The notes under the pieces: generated by a model
The model's database searches: none
Told to the model about the DNA's origin: nothing
Seen by the model: only the letters and a program-made list of their open reading frames with translations
Translations under genes and position numbers: made by a program
Assembly: GCF_017353175.1 (NCBI RefSeq)
Contig: NZ_JAFMYW010000003.1
Coordinates: forward strand, 558,001 to 622,000
DNA length: 64,000 nt
DNA from: Fibrella forsythiae
GTDB taxonomy: Bacteria > Bacteroidota > Bacteroidia > Cytophagales > Spirosomataceae
Direction: 5' to 3'
In this document: positions 20,332 to 29,496 of the stretch, one piece after another
How positions within the stretch are numbered: position 1 is the first letter of the stretch
How the letters are laid out: each line of letters opens with the position of its first letter

Positions 20332-20480
20332 CAATCGCGACGGTTTAGTATCAAACATAGAAGCGGGTGAAGGTCCGAAAGGAAACCACATCTGATTTAA
20401 TTAGCGGCAGAGGCGTTCCATCAGGTACGTTGTTTTGCCCTGAAGAGGTCAGGTGTTCTAACGCCTGACCTCTTTTTTTG
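20332..20480 (+). ncRNA. Putative short leader or small RNA between P1 and its terminator
   Basis: Promoter P1 and the terminator at 20445-20479 define an expected transcript of about 148 bases with no open frame of note. A second promoter starts after the terminator, so this unit is either a free small RNA or an attenuated leader for rplC. It contains a GAAA-capped hairpin near 20372-20395 resembling, but not matching, the SRP RNA apical loop. The feature is inferred from promoter and terminator only. Confidence 0.45.
20445..20479 (+). terminator. Strong rho-independent terminator before rplC
   Basis: A nine-pair perfect stem (GAGGTCAGG with CCTGACCTC), extendable by a G-U and three more pairs, is followed by seven T residues. 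It lies between promoters P1 and P2. Confidence 0.85.
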
Positions 20481-20498
20481 ATCCTGAAAAACAAGCCG

Positions 20499-20529
20499 TT
20501 GCAATCACGGCACATTTCCCGTACTTTTG
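20499..20529 (+). promoter_or_regulatory. Bacteroidota promoter P2 of the ribosomal operon
   Basis: TTG at 20499-20501 is followed after 20 bases by TACTTTTG at 20522-20529. Initiation near 20535 would give a leader of about 85 bases before rplC. Confidence 0.8.
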
Positions 20530-20548
20530 CGGTCCGTTTCGGCGGGGT

Positions 20549-20577
20549 CCGGTCTACCGGCGGCACGGCGTTCCGTG
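20549..20577 (+). promoter_or_regulatory. Two adjacent leader hairpins upstream of rplC
   Basis: CCGGTCTACCGG (20549-20560) and CACGGCGTTCCGTG (20564-20577) are adjacent short perfect stems in the untranslated leader downstream of P2. The position suits an autoregulatory binding site for a ribosomal protein, but nothing in the sequence identifies the ligand. Confidence 0.4.
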
Positions 20578-20619
20578 ATAGTTTAATCATTCTTTCACCT
20601 GCTTTTTAACAAACAGAAA

Positions 20620-21240
20620 ATGTCTGGATTAATTGGTAAAAAGATCGGGATGACCAGTGTGTACAATGCGGACGGGCAGGCTCTGGCATGTACAGTAATT
20701 GAAACTGGTCCCTGTGTTGTAACCCAAGTCCGCACCAAGGACAAGGATGGCTACGAAGCTATTCAGTTGGGCTACGGCGAAAAAAGAGAAAAAAACACCA
20801 ACAAGCCAATGTTAGGCCACTTTAAAGCGGCTAACACAACGCCTAAGCGGAAACTGGTTGAATTCAAAGAATTCGAACAGTCATTCAACTTGGGTGATAC
20901 GCTGCAAATTGGCGACGTATTTGGTGAGGGAGATTTCGTTGACGTAGTCGGTACGGCTAAAGGTCGCGGTTTCCAGGGTGTAGTAAAACGCCACGGCTTC
21001 GGCGGTGTTGGCGGCCAAACGCACGGTCAGCATAACCGGGGTCGTCACCCAGGTTCGATCGGTGCCTGTTCATTCCCTTCGCGGGTGTTCAAAGGTCTGC
21101 GCATGGCAGGTCGTATGGGTGGTAACCGGGTTACGGTTCAAAACCTGAAAGTGTTACGCGTGTTGCCTGAGCAAAATCTGCTGGTTGTCAGCGGTTCAGT
21201 TCCAGGTGCCAAGAACTCATTCGTCATAATCGAGAAGTAA
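20620..21240 (+). CDS. rplC: 50S ribosomal protein L3
   Basis: L3 (206 residues) organises 23S rRNA near the peptidyl-transferase centre. The conserved [18 protein letters not shown] loop and the [12 protein letters not shown] segment are intact. It is the first gene of the large ribosomal cluster. The usual first gene of an S10 operon, rpsJ, is not here, so L3 heads the transcript from promoters P1/P2. There are six bases between its stop and rplD. Confidence 0.98.
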   Translation: MSGLIGKKIGMTSVYNADGQALACTVIETGPCVVTQVRTKDKDGYEAIQLGYGEKREKNTNKPMLGHFKAANTTPKRKLVEFKEFEQSFNLGDTLQIGDVFGEGDFVDVVGTAKGRGFQGVVKRHGFGGVGGQTHGQHNRGRHPGSIGACSFPSRVFKGLRMAGRMGGNRVTVQNLKVLRVLPEQNLLVVSGSVPGAKNSFVIIEK

Positions 21241-21246
21241 GCCGTC

Positions 21247-21876
21247 ATGGAAGTTATCGTATATAACAGCAAAGGCGAAGACACAGGCAAGAAAGCCGAG
21301 TTGTCTGACGCCATCTTCGGCATCGAACCGAACACGCACGCGATCTACTTAGACGTTAAGCAGCACCTTGCCAACAAACGGCAGGGTACGCACAAAACGA
21401 AAGAGCGTGCAGAAAGTGCTCACTCAACCCGTAAGATCAAGAAGCAAAAAGGAACGGGCGGTGCTCGTGCCGGTAGCCTTAAGTCACCCGTATTCGTGGG
21501 TGGTGGTACCATCTTCGGTCCTCGTCAGCGCGATTATTCGTTCAAACTGAACAAGAAAGTAAAGGCTCTAGCCCGTCGTTCTGCGCTGGCTGCCAAAGCC
21601 CAGGCCAGCAATGTTTCGGTGCTGGAAAGCTTCACCTTCGAAGCGCCACGCACAAAAGATTATGTAGCATTCCTGAATGCTATGCAATTGACCGGCAAAA
21701 AGACGCTGTTGATTCTCCCAGACGTAGACATCAACGTTGTTAAGTCGAGCCGTAATATTCAGAAAACCCGTGTAACAACTGCTTCGCAGGTGAACACGTA
21801 TGACCTGATGAACGCTGACCAACTGCTGATCAGCACGGAGGCCCTGGAAAAACTGCAAACCATCTTAGCGAACTAA
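21247..21876 (+). CDS. rplD: 50S ribosomal protein L4
   Basis: L4 (209 residues) lines the peptide exit tunnel and in some bacteria represses its own operon. The tunnel-loop sequence KQKGTGGARAGSLKSPVFVG and the C-terminal Rossmann-like half (TLLILPDVDINVVKS) are recognisable. It sits between rplC and rplW with 6- and 3-base gaps, consistent with tight co-translation. Confidence 0.98.
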   Translation: MEVIVYNSKGEDTGKKAELSDAIFGIEPNTHAIYLDVKQHLANKRQGTHKTKERAESAHSTRKIKKQKGTGGARAGSLKSPVFVGGGTIFGPRQRDYSFKLNKKVKALARRSALAAKAQASNVSVLESFTFEAPRTKDYVAFLNAMQLTGKKTLLILPDVDINVVKSSRNIQKTRVTTASQVNTYDLMNADQLLISTEALEKLQTILAN

Positions 21877-21879
21877 ATC

Positions 21880-22167
21880 ATGGACGTGCTGAAAAGACCG
21901 ATCGTTACCGAGAAGATGGCCACGCTGAACAAGCTGGGTAAATATGCCTTCTCAGTAGATCCAAAAGCCAATAAAATCGAGATTGCTAAAGCTGTAGAAC
22001 AGATGTATGGTGTGAACGTGACAAGCGTAAACACAACACGGAAACTCGGCAAGAAGCGTTCGAAAAACATTAACGGGCGGGTTGTTACAGGCCGTACTCC
22101 CCTCGTTAAGAAAGCCATCGTGACCGTCGCTGAAGGCGAAGTGATCGACATTTACGGAGATTTATAG
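21880..22167 (+). CDS. rplW: 50S ribosomal protein L23
   Basis: L23 (95 residues) sits at the tunnel exit and docks trigger factor and the signal recognition particle. The [11 protein letters not shown] start and the [20 protein letters not shown] segment identify it. It follows rplD by three bases. Confidence 0.97.
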   Translation: MDVLKRPIVTEKMATLNKLGKYAFSVDPKANKIEIAKAVEQMYGVNVTSVNTTRKLGKKRSKNINGRVVTGRTPLVKKAIVTVAEGEVIDIYGDL

Positions 22168-22202
22168 CCTCATCCCATAGGCTGACAAACCGAACCATTA
22201 TC

Positions 22203-23027
22203 ATGGGCGTAAGAAAACTAAGACCAGTAACTCCCGGCACTCGCTTTCGTGTTGCTCCCGATTTCAAGGAGCTCACCACGAGTAAGCCTGAAAAAAGCCT
22301 GTTAGAACCCCTGAAAAAATCGGGTGGACGTAACGACACAGGCCGCCGGACGATGCGCTACATTGGCGGAGGCCACAAGCGTATGTATCGGATTATCGAC
22401 TTCAAACGCGATAAATTTGATATGCCTGCTACCGTTGTTTCGGTAGAGTATGATCCAAACCGCTCGGCCCGCATCTCATTGGTGCAGTACGAAGACGGCG
22501 AAAAGCGCTACATCATCTCTCCACAGGGGATTCAGGTGGGCCAGGTCATCCAGTCAGGCGAAGGTGTAACACCCGACGTAGGTAACGCCCTGCCACTGGC
22601 AAAAATGCCGATTGGTACGATCGTTCACAACATCGAATTGCAGCCAGGCCGTGGTGGTTCTATGGCCCGTTCGGCAGGTACGTATGCGCAGTTGGTAGCT
22701 CGTGAAGAGCGTTACGCTGTACTGCGTTTGCCTTCTGGTGAAACCCGCCGCGTACTGAACGTATGTTTGGCTACGGTTGGAACCGTATCAAATGCTGACC
22801 ACATGAACGTAACGATGGGTAAAGCCGGTCGTATGCGTTGGTTGGGTCGCCGTCCGCGGGTACGTGGTGTAGCCATGAACCCAGTCGATCACCCAATGGG
22901 TGGTGGTGAAGGCCGTGCATCAGGTGGTCACCCACGCTCACGCAATGGTCAGTTCGCTAAAGGTCAGAAGACCCGTAAGCCGAAGAACGCATCCAATAAG
23001 TTGATTATCAGCCGTCGTAAAAAGTAA
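22203..23027 (+). CDS. rplB: 50S ribosomal protein L2
   Basis: L2 (274 residues) is needed for subunit association and for peptidyl transfer. [17 protein letters not shown], the SH3-like barrel and the C-terminal catalytic loop [18 protein letters not shown] are intact. The expected length and gene order (after L23, before S19) support the call. Confidence 0.98.
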   Translation: MGVRKLRPVTPGTRFRVAPDFKELTTSKPEKSLLEPLKKSGGRNDTGRRTMRYIGGGHKRMYRIIDFKRDKFDMPATVVSVEYDPNRSARISLVQYEDGEKRYIISPQGIQVGQVIQSGEGVTPDVGNALPLAKMPIGTIVHNIELQPGRGGSMARSAGTYAQLVAREERYAVLRLPSGETRRVLNVCLATVGTVSNADHMNVTMGKAGRMRWLGRRPRVRGVAMNPVDHPMGGGEGRASGGHPRSRNGQFAKGQKTRKPKNASNKLIISRRKK

Positions 23028-23034
23028 GCAGTAA

Positions 23035-23313
23035 ATGGCACGTTCCCTAAAGAAAGGCCCATACATCGACTACCGCCTTGATAAGAAGGTGGAAGCGCTG
23101 AATGATACGGGCAAAAAATCGGTGGTCAAGACCTGGTCTCGCCGGTCTATGATTTCTCCTGATTTTGTAGGTCACACCTTTGCTGTGCATAACGGCAACA
23201 AGTTCATTCCAGTCTACGTGACGGAGAACATGGTGGGTCACAAATTGGGTGAATTCTCTCCTACCCGCAATTTCCGTGGTCACACGGCGAAGAAAGACAA
23301 AGGCAAACGATAA
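23035..23313 (+). CDS. rpsS: 30S ribosomal protein S19
   Basis: S19 (92 residues) binds the head of 16S rRNA with S13. [12 protein letters not shown] at the start and [15 protein letters not shown] near the end are conserved. It is followed by an unusually long 75-base spacer carrying an iterated hairpin before rplV. Confidence 0.98.
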   Translation: MARSLKKGPYIDYRLDKKVEALNDTGKKSVVKTWSRRSMISPDFVGHTFAVHNGNKFIPVYVTENMVGHKLGEFSPTRNFRGHTAKKDKGKR

Positions 23314-23318
23314 AACAG

Positions 23319-23384
23319 CTTGGGGCTTAGGGCCTAGGGCGAAGGATTAATTTCCTGCCCCGTGCTCCCTGCCCCACGCCCAAG
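23319..23384. repeat. Heptamer-repeat hairpin between rpsS and rplV
   Basis: The left arm (23319-23345) contains AGGGCCT and AGGGCGA in a 7-base register. The right arm (23354-23384), read as its complement, has TGGGGCA, GGGAGCA and CGGGGCA in the same period. An AT-rich loop (ATTAATTT) separates them. Pairing is imperfect, the weakest of the family. It fills nearly the whole spacer. Confidence 0.6.
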
Positions 23385-23388
23385 AAAC

Positions 23389-23781
23389 ATGGAAGCAATA
23401 GCTAAGCTTAAAAATGTACCCTCGTCGCCGCGCAAAATGCGGTTGATCGCCGACTTGGTTCGCGGTCAGCGTGTGAGCCGGGCGTTGGGTATCCTGCGGT
23501 TCCAACCGCAAGCCGCTGCTGTCGTACTGCAAAAAGTCCTTCTTTCAGCAGTGGCCAACTGGCAGCAGAAGTACGAAGGTGAGCGCATTGAAGACGCTGA
23601 CCTGTACATCAAAACGATTTTCGTTGATGGCGGCACAATGTTGAAGCGTCTGCGCCCGGCCCCACAAGGCCGTGGTCACCGGATCCGCAAGCGGTCAAAC
23701 CACATTACATTGGTAATTGATAGCGCAGTTCCTGCTCAGCCGACGATTGAAACCGCACCCGAAACATCTGAAAACGCGTAA
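23389..23781 (+). CDS. rplV: 50S ribosomal protein L22
   Basis: L22 (130 residues) reaches into the exit tunnel. [17 protein letters not shown] and the C-terminal [20 protein letters not shown] loop are diagnostic. I chose ATG 23389; an in-frame GTG at 23362 would add nine residues encoded by the repeat hairpin. The tail after residue 115 ([16 protein letters not shown]) is a short lineage-specific extension. Confidence 0.97.
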   Translation: MEAIAKLKNVPSSPRKMRLIADLVRGQRVSRALGILRFQPQAAAVVLQKVLLSAVANWQQKYEGERIEDADLYIKTIFVDGGTMLKRLRPAPQGRGHRIRKRSNHITLVIDSAVPAQPTIETAPETSENA

Positions 23782-23786
23782 CTCGA

Positions 23787-24677
23787 ATGGGACAGAAAAT
23801 TAATCCAGTAGGTTTCCGGCTCGGCATCGTCAAAGGATGGGATTCGAGTTGGTACGGCGGCAAGGAGTTCGCAGATAAACTTGTTGAAGACCAGAAGATC
23901 CGTAAATACATCTCGGCACGTATTCCGAAAGGAGCTATTGCCCGGGTTGTTATCGAACGGACGCTTAAGCGCATCACCCTAACGATTCACACGGCACGTC
24001 CGGGTATCGTTATCGGTAAAGGTGGCGGTGAGGTCGACAAGATCAAAGAAGAGCTGAAAAAGATCACGGGCAAAGATGTTCAGATCAATATCTTCGAGAT
24101 CAAACGTCCTGAAATTGACGCCAAACTGATCGGCGAAGCGATTGCTCAGCAACTGGAAGCCCGGATTTCATTCCGTCGCGCCATGAAGCAGGCTATCAAC
24201 TCGGCTATCCGTGTAGGTGCTCAAGGTATTAAAGTAAAAGTATCAGGCCGCTTGGGTGGTGCTGAGATTGCCCGTTCAGAGCAATATAAAGAAGGTCGTG
24301 TGCCCCTGCACACTATGCGTGCCGACATCGATTATGCCTTGTCTGAAGCTCAGACAGTATATGGTAAAATCGGTATCAAAGTATGGGTCTTCAAAGGTGA
24401 GCTGTACGGCAAGCGTGATTTATCACCAGCTGCATTGATGTCACAAGCTTCAGCTGGCGACCGTGCTGGAGGAAGCAATGACCGTGGCGACCGTGGTGGT
24501 CGTGGTCGGGGCGATGAGCGTGGCGGTGATCGTGGCGGCCGTGGTCGGAATGACCGTGGCGGCAATAGCAATGATCGCGGAGGCAATAATCGTGGTGGCG
24601 GAGCCCCTGGCGGCGCTAACCGTGGCGGTGGCGGCGCAGGTCGTCCCGGCGGTGGTGGCGGCGGTGGTCGTCGATAG
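23787..24677 (+). CDS. rpsC: 30S ribosomal protein S3 with a long Gly/Arg-rich tail
   Basis: S3 lines the mRNA entry channel. Residues 1 to about 222 are a normal S3 with a KH domain ([18 protein letters not shown]) and the C-terminal S3 domain ([13 protein letters not shown]). About 70 further residues follow, nearly all Gly, Arg, Asp and Asn in repeated DRGG, RGGR and RGGG units. The total of 296 residues exceeds the usual 210-240. The tail resembles RGG-type RNA-binding tails; a role there is inference. Confidence 0.97.
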   Translation: MGQKINPVGFRLGIVKGWDSSWYGGKEFADKLVEDQKIRKYISARIPKGAIARVVIERTLKRITLTIHTARPGIVIGKGGGEVDKIKEELKKITGKDVQINIFEIKRPEIDAKLIGEAIAQQLEARISFRRAMKQAINSAIRVGAQGIKVKVSGRLGGAEIARSEQYKEGRVPLHTMRADIDYALSEAQTVYGKIGIKVWVFKGELYGKRDLSPAALMSQASAGDRAGGSNDRGDRGGRGRGDERGGDRGGRGRNDRGGNSNDRGGNNRGGGAPGGANRGGGGAGRPGGGGGGGRR

Positions 24678-24741
24678 ACATCAGTGAACCGTGGGAACGT
24701 ACCTATACTGACCCACGATTCCTTAACTCACTCTAACAGCA

Positions 24742-25170
24742 ATGTTACAGCCAAGAAGAACCAAGTTTCGCAAAATGCACAAAGGTCGTATCAAAGGACT
24801 CGCTACACGCGGGTACGAGATCGCCTTCGGAACATTTGGCATTAAATCACTCGAACCAGGTCGGATCACGGCTCGGCAAATCGAAGCAGCTCGTATTTCA
24901 GTAACACGGGCAATGAAACGGGAAGGGCAAGTCTGGATTCGTATTTTCCCTGACAAACCCATCACTAAGAAACCAGCCGAAGTACGGATGGGTAAAGGTA
25001 AAGGTGCTCCTGAGTATTGGGTGGCCGTTGTGAAGCCCGGAACAATCATGTTCGAGGCAACCGGCGTTCCGCTTGCTACTGCCCAGGAAGCGCTGCGGTT
25101 AGCCGCTCAGAAACTACCTGTTCGGACAAAGTTCATCGTTCGTCGGGACTATATAGAAGAGGAGGCATAA
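24742..25170 (+). CDS. rplP: 50S ribosomal protein L16
   Basis: L16 (142 residues) contacts A- and P-site tRNAs. [33 protein letters not shown] and [16 protein letters not shown] are conserved. A 64-base gap after rpsC contains no obvious structure. Confidence 0.98.
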   Translation: MLQPRRTKFRKMHKGRIKGLATRGYEIAFGTFGIKSLEPGRITARQIEAARISVTRAMKREGQVWIRIFPDKPITKKPAEVRMGKGKGAPEYWVAVVKPGTIMFEATGVPLATAQEALRLAAQKLPVRTKFIVRRDYIEEEA

Positions 25171-25191
25171 GCCACAGGAGATAAGAAAGCC

Positions 25192-25386
25192 ATGAAAAAG
25201 CAAGACATCAAAGCCCTGTCGGTCGACCAGCTCCACGAGCAGATCAGTGCCGAGAAACAACAGTTACAAAAGCTCAACTTTGCCCATGCGGTATCTCCGA
25301 TTGAGAATCCCATGCGTATTCGTGAAAGCCGCAAACTGATTGCCCGGTTATACACGGAGTTGACCCAGAAGGAAAATCAGGCATAA
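25192..25386 (+). CDS. rpmC: 50S ribosomal protein L29
   Basis: L29 (64 residues) is a helical-hairpin protein near the tunnel exit beside L23. The LSVDQLHEQISAEKQQLQKLNF helix and NPMRIRESRKLIARL are typical. The length and the rplP-rpmC-rpsQ order agree. Confidence 0.96.
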   Translation: MKKQDIKALSVDQLHEQISAEKQQLQKLNFAHAVSPIENPMRIRESRKLIARLYTELTQKENQA

Positions 25387-25406
25387 CCCGTTAGCCACGT
25401 ATCGCA

Positions 25407-25727
25407 ATGGAATCACAACAAGAGCAAACTCAGCCGCAGGTCGCAGCATCTGCGCCAGCCGCCGCAGCGTCGGTTGAACGGAGTGCCCGGAAAGAACGGA
25501 TTGGGAAGGTGACGAGCAATAAAATGCAGAAAACCATCACCGTTGCCGTTGACCGGAAAGAGAAGCACACCAAGTATGGTAAATTTATGACCAGCACCAC
25601 TAAGTTCACGGCACACGACGAGAACAATGAGTGCGGTATCGGCGACACGGTTCGGATCATGGAGACCCGCCCGTTGAGCAAGAACAAGCGTTGGCGTTTA
25701 GTTGAAATCATCGAGAAAGCGAAGTAA
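25407..25727 (+). CDS. rpsQ: 30S ribosomal protein S17 with an N-terminal extension
   Basis: S17 (106 residues) is an OB-fold assembly protein. [19 protein letters not shown] begins the normal domain at about residue 28. The preceding segment is a Gln- and Ala-rich extension that most S17 proteins (about 85 residues) lack. No internal ATG lies at the usual start, so the extension seems real. Confidence 0.96.
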   Translation: MESQQEQTQPQVAASAPAAAASVERSARKERIGKVTSNKMQKTITVAVDRKEKHTKYGKFMTSTTKFTAHDENNECGIGDTVRIMETRPLSKNKRWRLVEIIEKAK

Positions 25728-25733
25728 GCAGCC

Positions 25734-26102
25734 ATGGTACAGCAGGAATCAAGATTAGGTGTTGCAGATAACAGTGGTGCTAAAGAAGTACTGGTTATCC
25801 GCGTACTGGGCGGTACAGGCAAGCGCTACGCTTCATTGGGTGATAAGATCGTCGTTACGGTCAAAGCCGCCATCCCGTCAAGTAATATGAAGAAAGGCAC
25901 GGTGTCTAAAGCCGTTGTCGTTCGGACCAAGAAAGAGGTACGTCGGAAAGATGGTTCATACATTCGCTTCGAAGACAACGCAGCTGTGTTATTGAACAAC
26001 AACGATGAGCCGCGTGGTACGCGCATCTTCGGGCCTGTTGCCCGTGAACTGCGCGAGAAGCAATTCATGAAAATCGTTTCGTTAGCCCCCGAGGTTATCT
26101 AA
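25734..26102 (+). CDS. rplN: 50S ribosomal protein L14
   Basis: L14 (122 residues) forms inter-subunit bridges. [19 protein letters not shown] and [20 protein letters not shown] are universally conserved blocks. The gene follows rpsQ by six bases. Confidence 0.98.
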   Translation: MVQQESRLGVADNSGAKEVLVIRVLGGTGKRYASLGDKIVVTVKAAIPSSNMKKGTVSKAVVVRTKKEVRRKDGSYIRFEDNAAVLLNNNDEPRGTRIFGPVARELREKQFMKIVSLAPEVI

Positions 26103-26116
26103 ACTAAGGCATCAGG

Positions 26117-26458
26117 ATGGAAAAGAAGAAAACAGTCGTTCCGCACAAGTTCCATATTAAAACTGGAGACACCGTATTGGTTATCTCGGGTAATAGCAAA
26201 GGACAACGGGGCGTCATCAAAGAAGTGATCCGGGAAAAAGACCGGGCCAAGGTGGAAGGCGTGGCAATGATCACGAAGCACATCAAGCCAACGGCTCAGA
26301 ATCCTCAGGGTGAACTGCGTAAAGAAGAAGGTACGATCCACATCAGCAACCTGATGCTCGTTGATCCTGCCACAGGTGAGCCGACCCGGACGGGCCGTCG
26401 CCTGAACGACAAAGGGAAGTTGCAGCGTTTTTCTAAAAAGACGAACAACCTGCTCTAA
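26117..26458 (+). CDS. rplX: 50S ribosomal protein L24
   Basis: L24 (113 residues) starts 50S assembly. The KOW motif GDTVLVISGNSKGQRGVIKEV and the EGTIHISNLMLVDP segment are present. Confidence 0.97.
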   Translation: MEKKKTVVPHKFHIKTGDTVLVISGNSKGQRGVIKEVIREKDRAKVEGVAMITKHIKPTAQNPQGELRKEEGTIHISNLMLVDPATGEPTRTGRRLNDKGKLQRFSKKTNNLL

Positions 26459-26498
26459 TCGGCTAATGTGTTCTAAAACACACTAAACGGACAAAGAA

Positions 26499-27056
26499 AT
26501 GGCAAGCACGCCACGATTGAAAGATAAGTATGTGAACGAAGTGGCTGAACAACTCAAGCAGAAGTTTGAGTACAAGTCAACCATGCAGGTTCCCCGCCTG
26601 ACCAAAATTGTTATCAACAAAGGCATTGGTGCCGCTGTTGCTGACAAGAAACTGGTCGATGTAGGCGTAGACGAGTTGACAACGATTACCGGTCAGAAAG
26701 CTGTACCAACGTTGTCGAAGAAAGCCGTATCTAACTTCAAACTGCGGGAGAATATGCCCATTGGTGCGAAAGTTACGTTGCGCGGCGACAAAATGTACGA
26801 GTTCCTGGATCGTTTGACTACGGTGGCTCTGCCCCGCGTTCGTGACTTCAAAGGAATTAGCGACAAAGGATTTGATGGTCGTGGTAACTATACCTTCGGC
26901 GTTAAAGAACAGATTATCTTCCCAGAGATCAGCATCGATAAGGTGTCACGTATCTCAGGTATGGATATCACCTTTGTAACAACGGCAAATACCGATGCGG
27001 AAAGCATCGAATTGCTGCGGGCTTTGGGTATGCCTTTCGCCAGCAACAAAAAATAA
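26499..27056 (+). CDS. rplE: 50S ribosomal protein L5
   Basis: L5 (185 residues) binds 5S r[38 protein letters not shown] and the C-terminal [13 protein letters not shown] are diagnostic. Order after rplX and before rpsN is standard. Confidence 0.98.
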   Translation: MASTPRLKDKYVNEVAEQLKQKFEYKSTMQVPRLTKIVINKGIGAAVADKKLVDVGVDELTTITGQKAVPTLSKKAVSNFKLRENMPIGAKVTLRGDKMYEFLDRLTTVALPRVRDFKGISDKGFDGRGNYTFGVKEQIIFPEISIDKVSRISGMDITFVTTANTDAESIELLRALGMPFASNKK

Positions 27057-27068
27057 GTAAAACCAACC

Positions 27069-27338
27069 ATGGCTAAAGAATCACTCAAAGCAAGAGAGCG
27101 CAAGCGGCAAGGTTTAGTCGCCAAATATGCGACAAAACGGGCTGCGCTGAAAGCGGCTGGCGACTATGTTGGCTTAGATAAACTGCCACGGAACGCCTCA
27201 CCGGTTCGTCTTCACAACCGTTGCAAATTGACAGGTCGTCCTCGTGGCTACATGCGCAAATTTGGTATTTCGCGTGTAACCTTCCGCGAGATGGCAAGTG
27301 CCGGTAAGATTCCGGGTGTAACGAAGTCAAGCTGGTAA
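27069..27338 (+). CDS. rpsN: 30S ribosomal protein S14 (zinc-free form)
   Basis: S14 (89 residues) helps assemble the 30S head. It is the long form lacking the paired CxxC zinc motifs of the short S14, with only one Cys, in the conserved [20 protein letters not shown] block. Residues through [15 protein letters not shown] complete the family signature. Confidence 0.97.
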   Translation: MAKESLKARERKRQGLVAKYATKRAALKAAGDYVGLDKLPRNASPVRLHNRCKLTGRPRGYMRKFGISRVTFREMASAGKIPGVTKSSW

Positions 27339-27363
27339 GGTTTTATTTCTCAAACAGTTTCCG

Positions 27364-27371
27364 TACTTTTG
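27364..27371 (+). promoter_or_regulatory. Candidate internal promoter before rpsH
   Basis: TACTTTTG perfectly matches the -7 consensus and lies in the 77-base rpsN-rpsH gap, 45 bases before the rpsH start. The expected -33 position holds TTTT rather than TTG. Confidence 0.5.
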
Positions 27372-27415
27372 CAAGCCTTTTTCAGAAACAGGCAAGCAAG
27401 TAACTCCTTGCAGAA

Positions 27416-27814
27416 ATGAATACAGATCCGATAGCAGATTTTTTGACCCGTGTCAGAAACGCCATCCGTGCCAAGCACCGGGTAGTGGAAATCCCTGCAT
27501 CAAATATTAAAAAAGAAATCACGAAAGTGCTCTTCGAAAAAGGCTTCATCCAGAACTATAAGTTCGATGAGACCGGCCCTCAGGGTACGATCAAGATTGC
27601 CTTGAAATATAATCCGACTACGAAACAGTCAGCTATTGTTGACTTGCAGCGGGTTAGCCGTCCGGGTCTTCGTCAATATACAGGTGCAGCCACGCTGCCC
27701 CGTATTCTGAATGGACTGGGTGTCGCCATTGTGTCGACGTCAAAAGGCGTCATGACGGACAAAGAAGCCCGGACGCTTAACATAGGCGGCGAGGTGTTGT
27801 GTTACGTTTATTAA
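27416..27814 (+). CDS. rpsH: 30S ribosomal protein S8
   Basis: S8 (132 residues) binds 16S rRNA helix 21 and often controls the spc operon. [19 protein letters not shown] and the C-terminal [19 protein letters not shown] are conserved. It may also be transcribed from the internal -7 element upstream. Confidence 0.98.
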   Translation: MNTDPIADFLTRVRNAIRAKHRVVEIPASNIKKEITKVLFEKGFIQNYKFDETGPQGTIKIALKYNPTTKQSAIVDLQRVSRPGLRQYTGAATLPRILNGLGVAIVSTSKGVMTDKEARTLNIGGEVLCYVY

Positions 27815-27829
27815 TACCAAAGAAACACT

Positions 27830-28387
27830 ATGTCACGCGTAGGGAATAAACAAATTGAACTGCCTGCAGCCGTTACTGTCTCCGTAGATGCTGAGAACGT
27901 GGTAACAGTGAAAGGCCCTAAAGGCAGCCTGTCACAGGCTATCGACCGTGATATTTCGGTATCATTGGAAGATGGTATTGTAAAGGTAACGCGCCCCACT
28001 GAGCAGAAACGGCATAAGGCTCTCCACGGCCTGTACCGTGCGCTGGTGAACAATATGGTCGTGGGTGTCAGCACTGGCTTCAAAATTGATCTGGAAATTA
28101 TTGGTGTAGGTTACAAAGCCTCGGTTGCCAATAACATTCTGGAATTGAACCTGGGCTACTCGCACAATATTTTCCTGGCCATTCCGGCTGAGATTAAAGC
28201 AACGGCGATCACTGAGAAAGGCCAGAACCCGAAGGTTATCCTAGAAGGAACTGACAAGCAGTTGATTGGCGACGTAGCTGCCAAAATTCGCTCGCTCCGT
28301 AAGGTTGAGCCATACAAAGGAAAAGGTATCCGCTTCGTTGGTGAAGTGGTTCGCCGGAAAGCTGGTAAATCAGCAAGTAAGAAGTAA
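27830..28387 (+). CDS. rplF: 50S ribosomal protein L6
   Basis: L6 (185 residues) lies at the factor-binding site. MSRVGNKQIELPAAVTV, the internal duplication, and EPYKGKGIRFVGEVVRRKAGK are typical. Confidence 0.98.
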   Translation: MSRVGNKQIELPAAVTVSVDAENVVTVKGPKGSLSQAIDRDISVSLEDGIVKVTRPTEQKRHKALHGLYRALVNNMVVGVSTGFKIDLEIIGVGYKASVANNILELNLGYSHNIFLAIPAEIKATAITEKGQNPKVILEGTDKQLIGDVAAKIRSLRKVEPYKGKGIRFVGEVVRRKAGKSASKK

Positions 28388-28417
28388 TAAGCGCCCATTT
28401 GGTCGGTATCAAATAAA

Positions 28418-28771
28418 ATGGCAGCAACGAAACAATCAAGACGGCAACGGATCAAGTTTGGCATCCGGTCGAAAGTATCCGGTTCGCCTTCGCGTCCCCG
28501 TTTATCCGTATTTCGCTCGAATAAGGCGATCTACGCACAGATCATTGACGACGAAGCAGGAAAGACACTGGTGTCTGCTTCCTCAATGGAATTGAAGACC
28601 GAAGTGAGCGGTTTCACAGTTGAAACTGCGAAGAAGGTCGGTCAGCGGTTAGCCGAGAAGGCCGCCGCCCAGAATGTACAGTCGGTGGTTTTTGACCGGA
28701 ACGGCTATTTGTATCACGGCAAGGTGAAAGCCCTGGCTGACGGTGCCCGTGAGGGTGGCCTCAATTTCTAA
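28418..28771 (+). CDS. rplR: 50S ribosomal protein L18
   Basis: L18 (117 residues) binds 5S rRNA with L5. [20 protein letters not shown] and the C-terminal [20 protein letters not shown] are diagnostic. It ends four bases before rpsE. Confidence 0.97.
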   Translation: MAATKQSRRQRIKFGIRSKVSGSPSRPRLSVFRSNKAIYAQIIDDEAGKTLVSASSMELKTEVSGFTVETAKKVGQRLAEKAAAQNVQSVVFDRNGYLYHGKVKALADGAREGGLNF

Positions 28772-28775
28772 GAGA

Positions 28776-29291
28776 ATGGTATCGAACGTAAAACCGTCAA
28801 AAGTAAACGAGGCTGACCTGAAAGAGCGCGTAGTAGCGATCAACCGGGTAGCCAAGGTAGTAAAAGGTGGTCGTCGCTTCAGCTTTGCGGCCATCGTAGT
28901 TGTTGGTGATGGCAACGGCGTAGTAGGTTATGGCTTAGGTAAAGCAAACGAAGTTACAGATGCTATTACCAAAGGTGTTGAAGACGCAAAGAAAAACCTG
29001 TTCCAGGTTCCTTTGTTGAAGCGCACTGTGCCACACGAAATGGAAGGTCGCTTCGGTGGCGGGTTCGTGTTGGTTAAGCCAGCTGCTCCGGGTACAGGTG
29101 TTATCGCTGGCGGTGCCATGCGTGCTGTATTGGAGAGCGCAGGTATCCACGACGTATTGGCAAAGTCGAAAGGCTCATCTAATCCGCACAACGTAGTAAA
29201 AGCTACGATCGATGCGCTTATCAAGATGCGTTTGCCCCACCAGGTTGCCTTCCAGCGTCAGGTGTCACTGAAGAAAGTATTCAACGGTTAA
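28776..29291 (+). CDS. rpsE: 30S ribosomal protein S5
   Basis: S5 (171 residues) takes part in decoding fidelity. The dsRNA-binding segment [19 protein letters not shown] and the [15 protein letters not shown] motif are present. ATG 28776 is preferred over an in-frame GTG at 28743, which would overlap rplR by 29 bases. Confidence 0.97.
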   Translation: MVSNVKPSKVNEADLKERVVAINRVAKVVKGGRRFSFAAIVVVGDGNGVVGYGLGKANEVTDAITKGVEDAKKNLFQVPLLKRTVPHEMEGRFGGGFVLVKPAAPGTGVIAGGAMRAVLESAGIHDVLAKSKGSSNPHNVVKATIDALIKMRLPHQVAFQRQVSLKKVFNG

Positions 29292-29303
29292 TCGAGACGA
29301 AAC

Positions 29304-29483
29304 ATGGCACAGGTACGTATTACACAGGTGCGCAGCACCATTAAACGCCCAAAAACGCAGAAACTGGCTATCCAGTCACTGGGTTTGGGCAAAATTAACC
29401 GGAGCATTGTATTGGAATACAATCCATCAATTGCTGGTGTGATCCGTAAGGTTGAACACCTGGTTAAGATCGAAGAAATTTAA
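29304..29483 (+). CDS. rpmD: 50S ribosomal protein L30
   Basis: This short gene encodes 59 residues beginning MAQVRITQVRSTIKRPK, with the SLGLGKINRSIVLEYNPS block typical of L30. It lies exactly where rpmD belongs, 12 bases after rpsE and 13 bases before rplO. L30 is a small 50S surface protein, absent in some bacteria but retained here. Confidence 0.96.
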   Translation: MAQVRITQVRSTIKRPKTQKLAIQSLGLGKINRSIVLEYNPSIAGVIRKVEHLVKIEEI

Positions 29484-29496
29484 AATTAAACTGACA

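Noticed and set aside
20372-20395. SRP RNA-like apical loop (AGGTCCGAAAGGAA) in the leader before rplC
   Set aside because: The conserved AGCA of the Ffh-binding internal loop is replaced by AACC, and I could not pair the flanks into the long SRP helix.
24350-24586. Pro/Arg-rich frame antisense to rpsC
   Set aside because: It is the mirror of the Gly/Arg-rich S3 tail and has no independent support.
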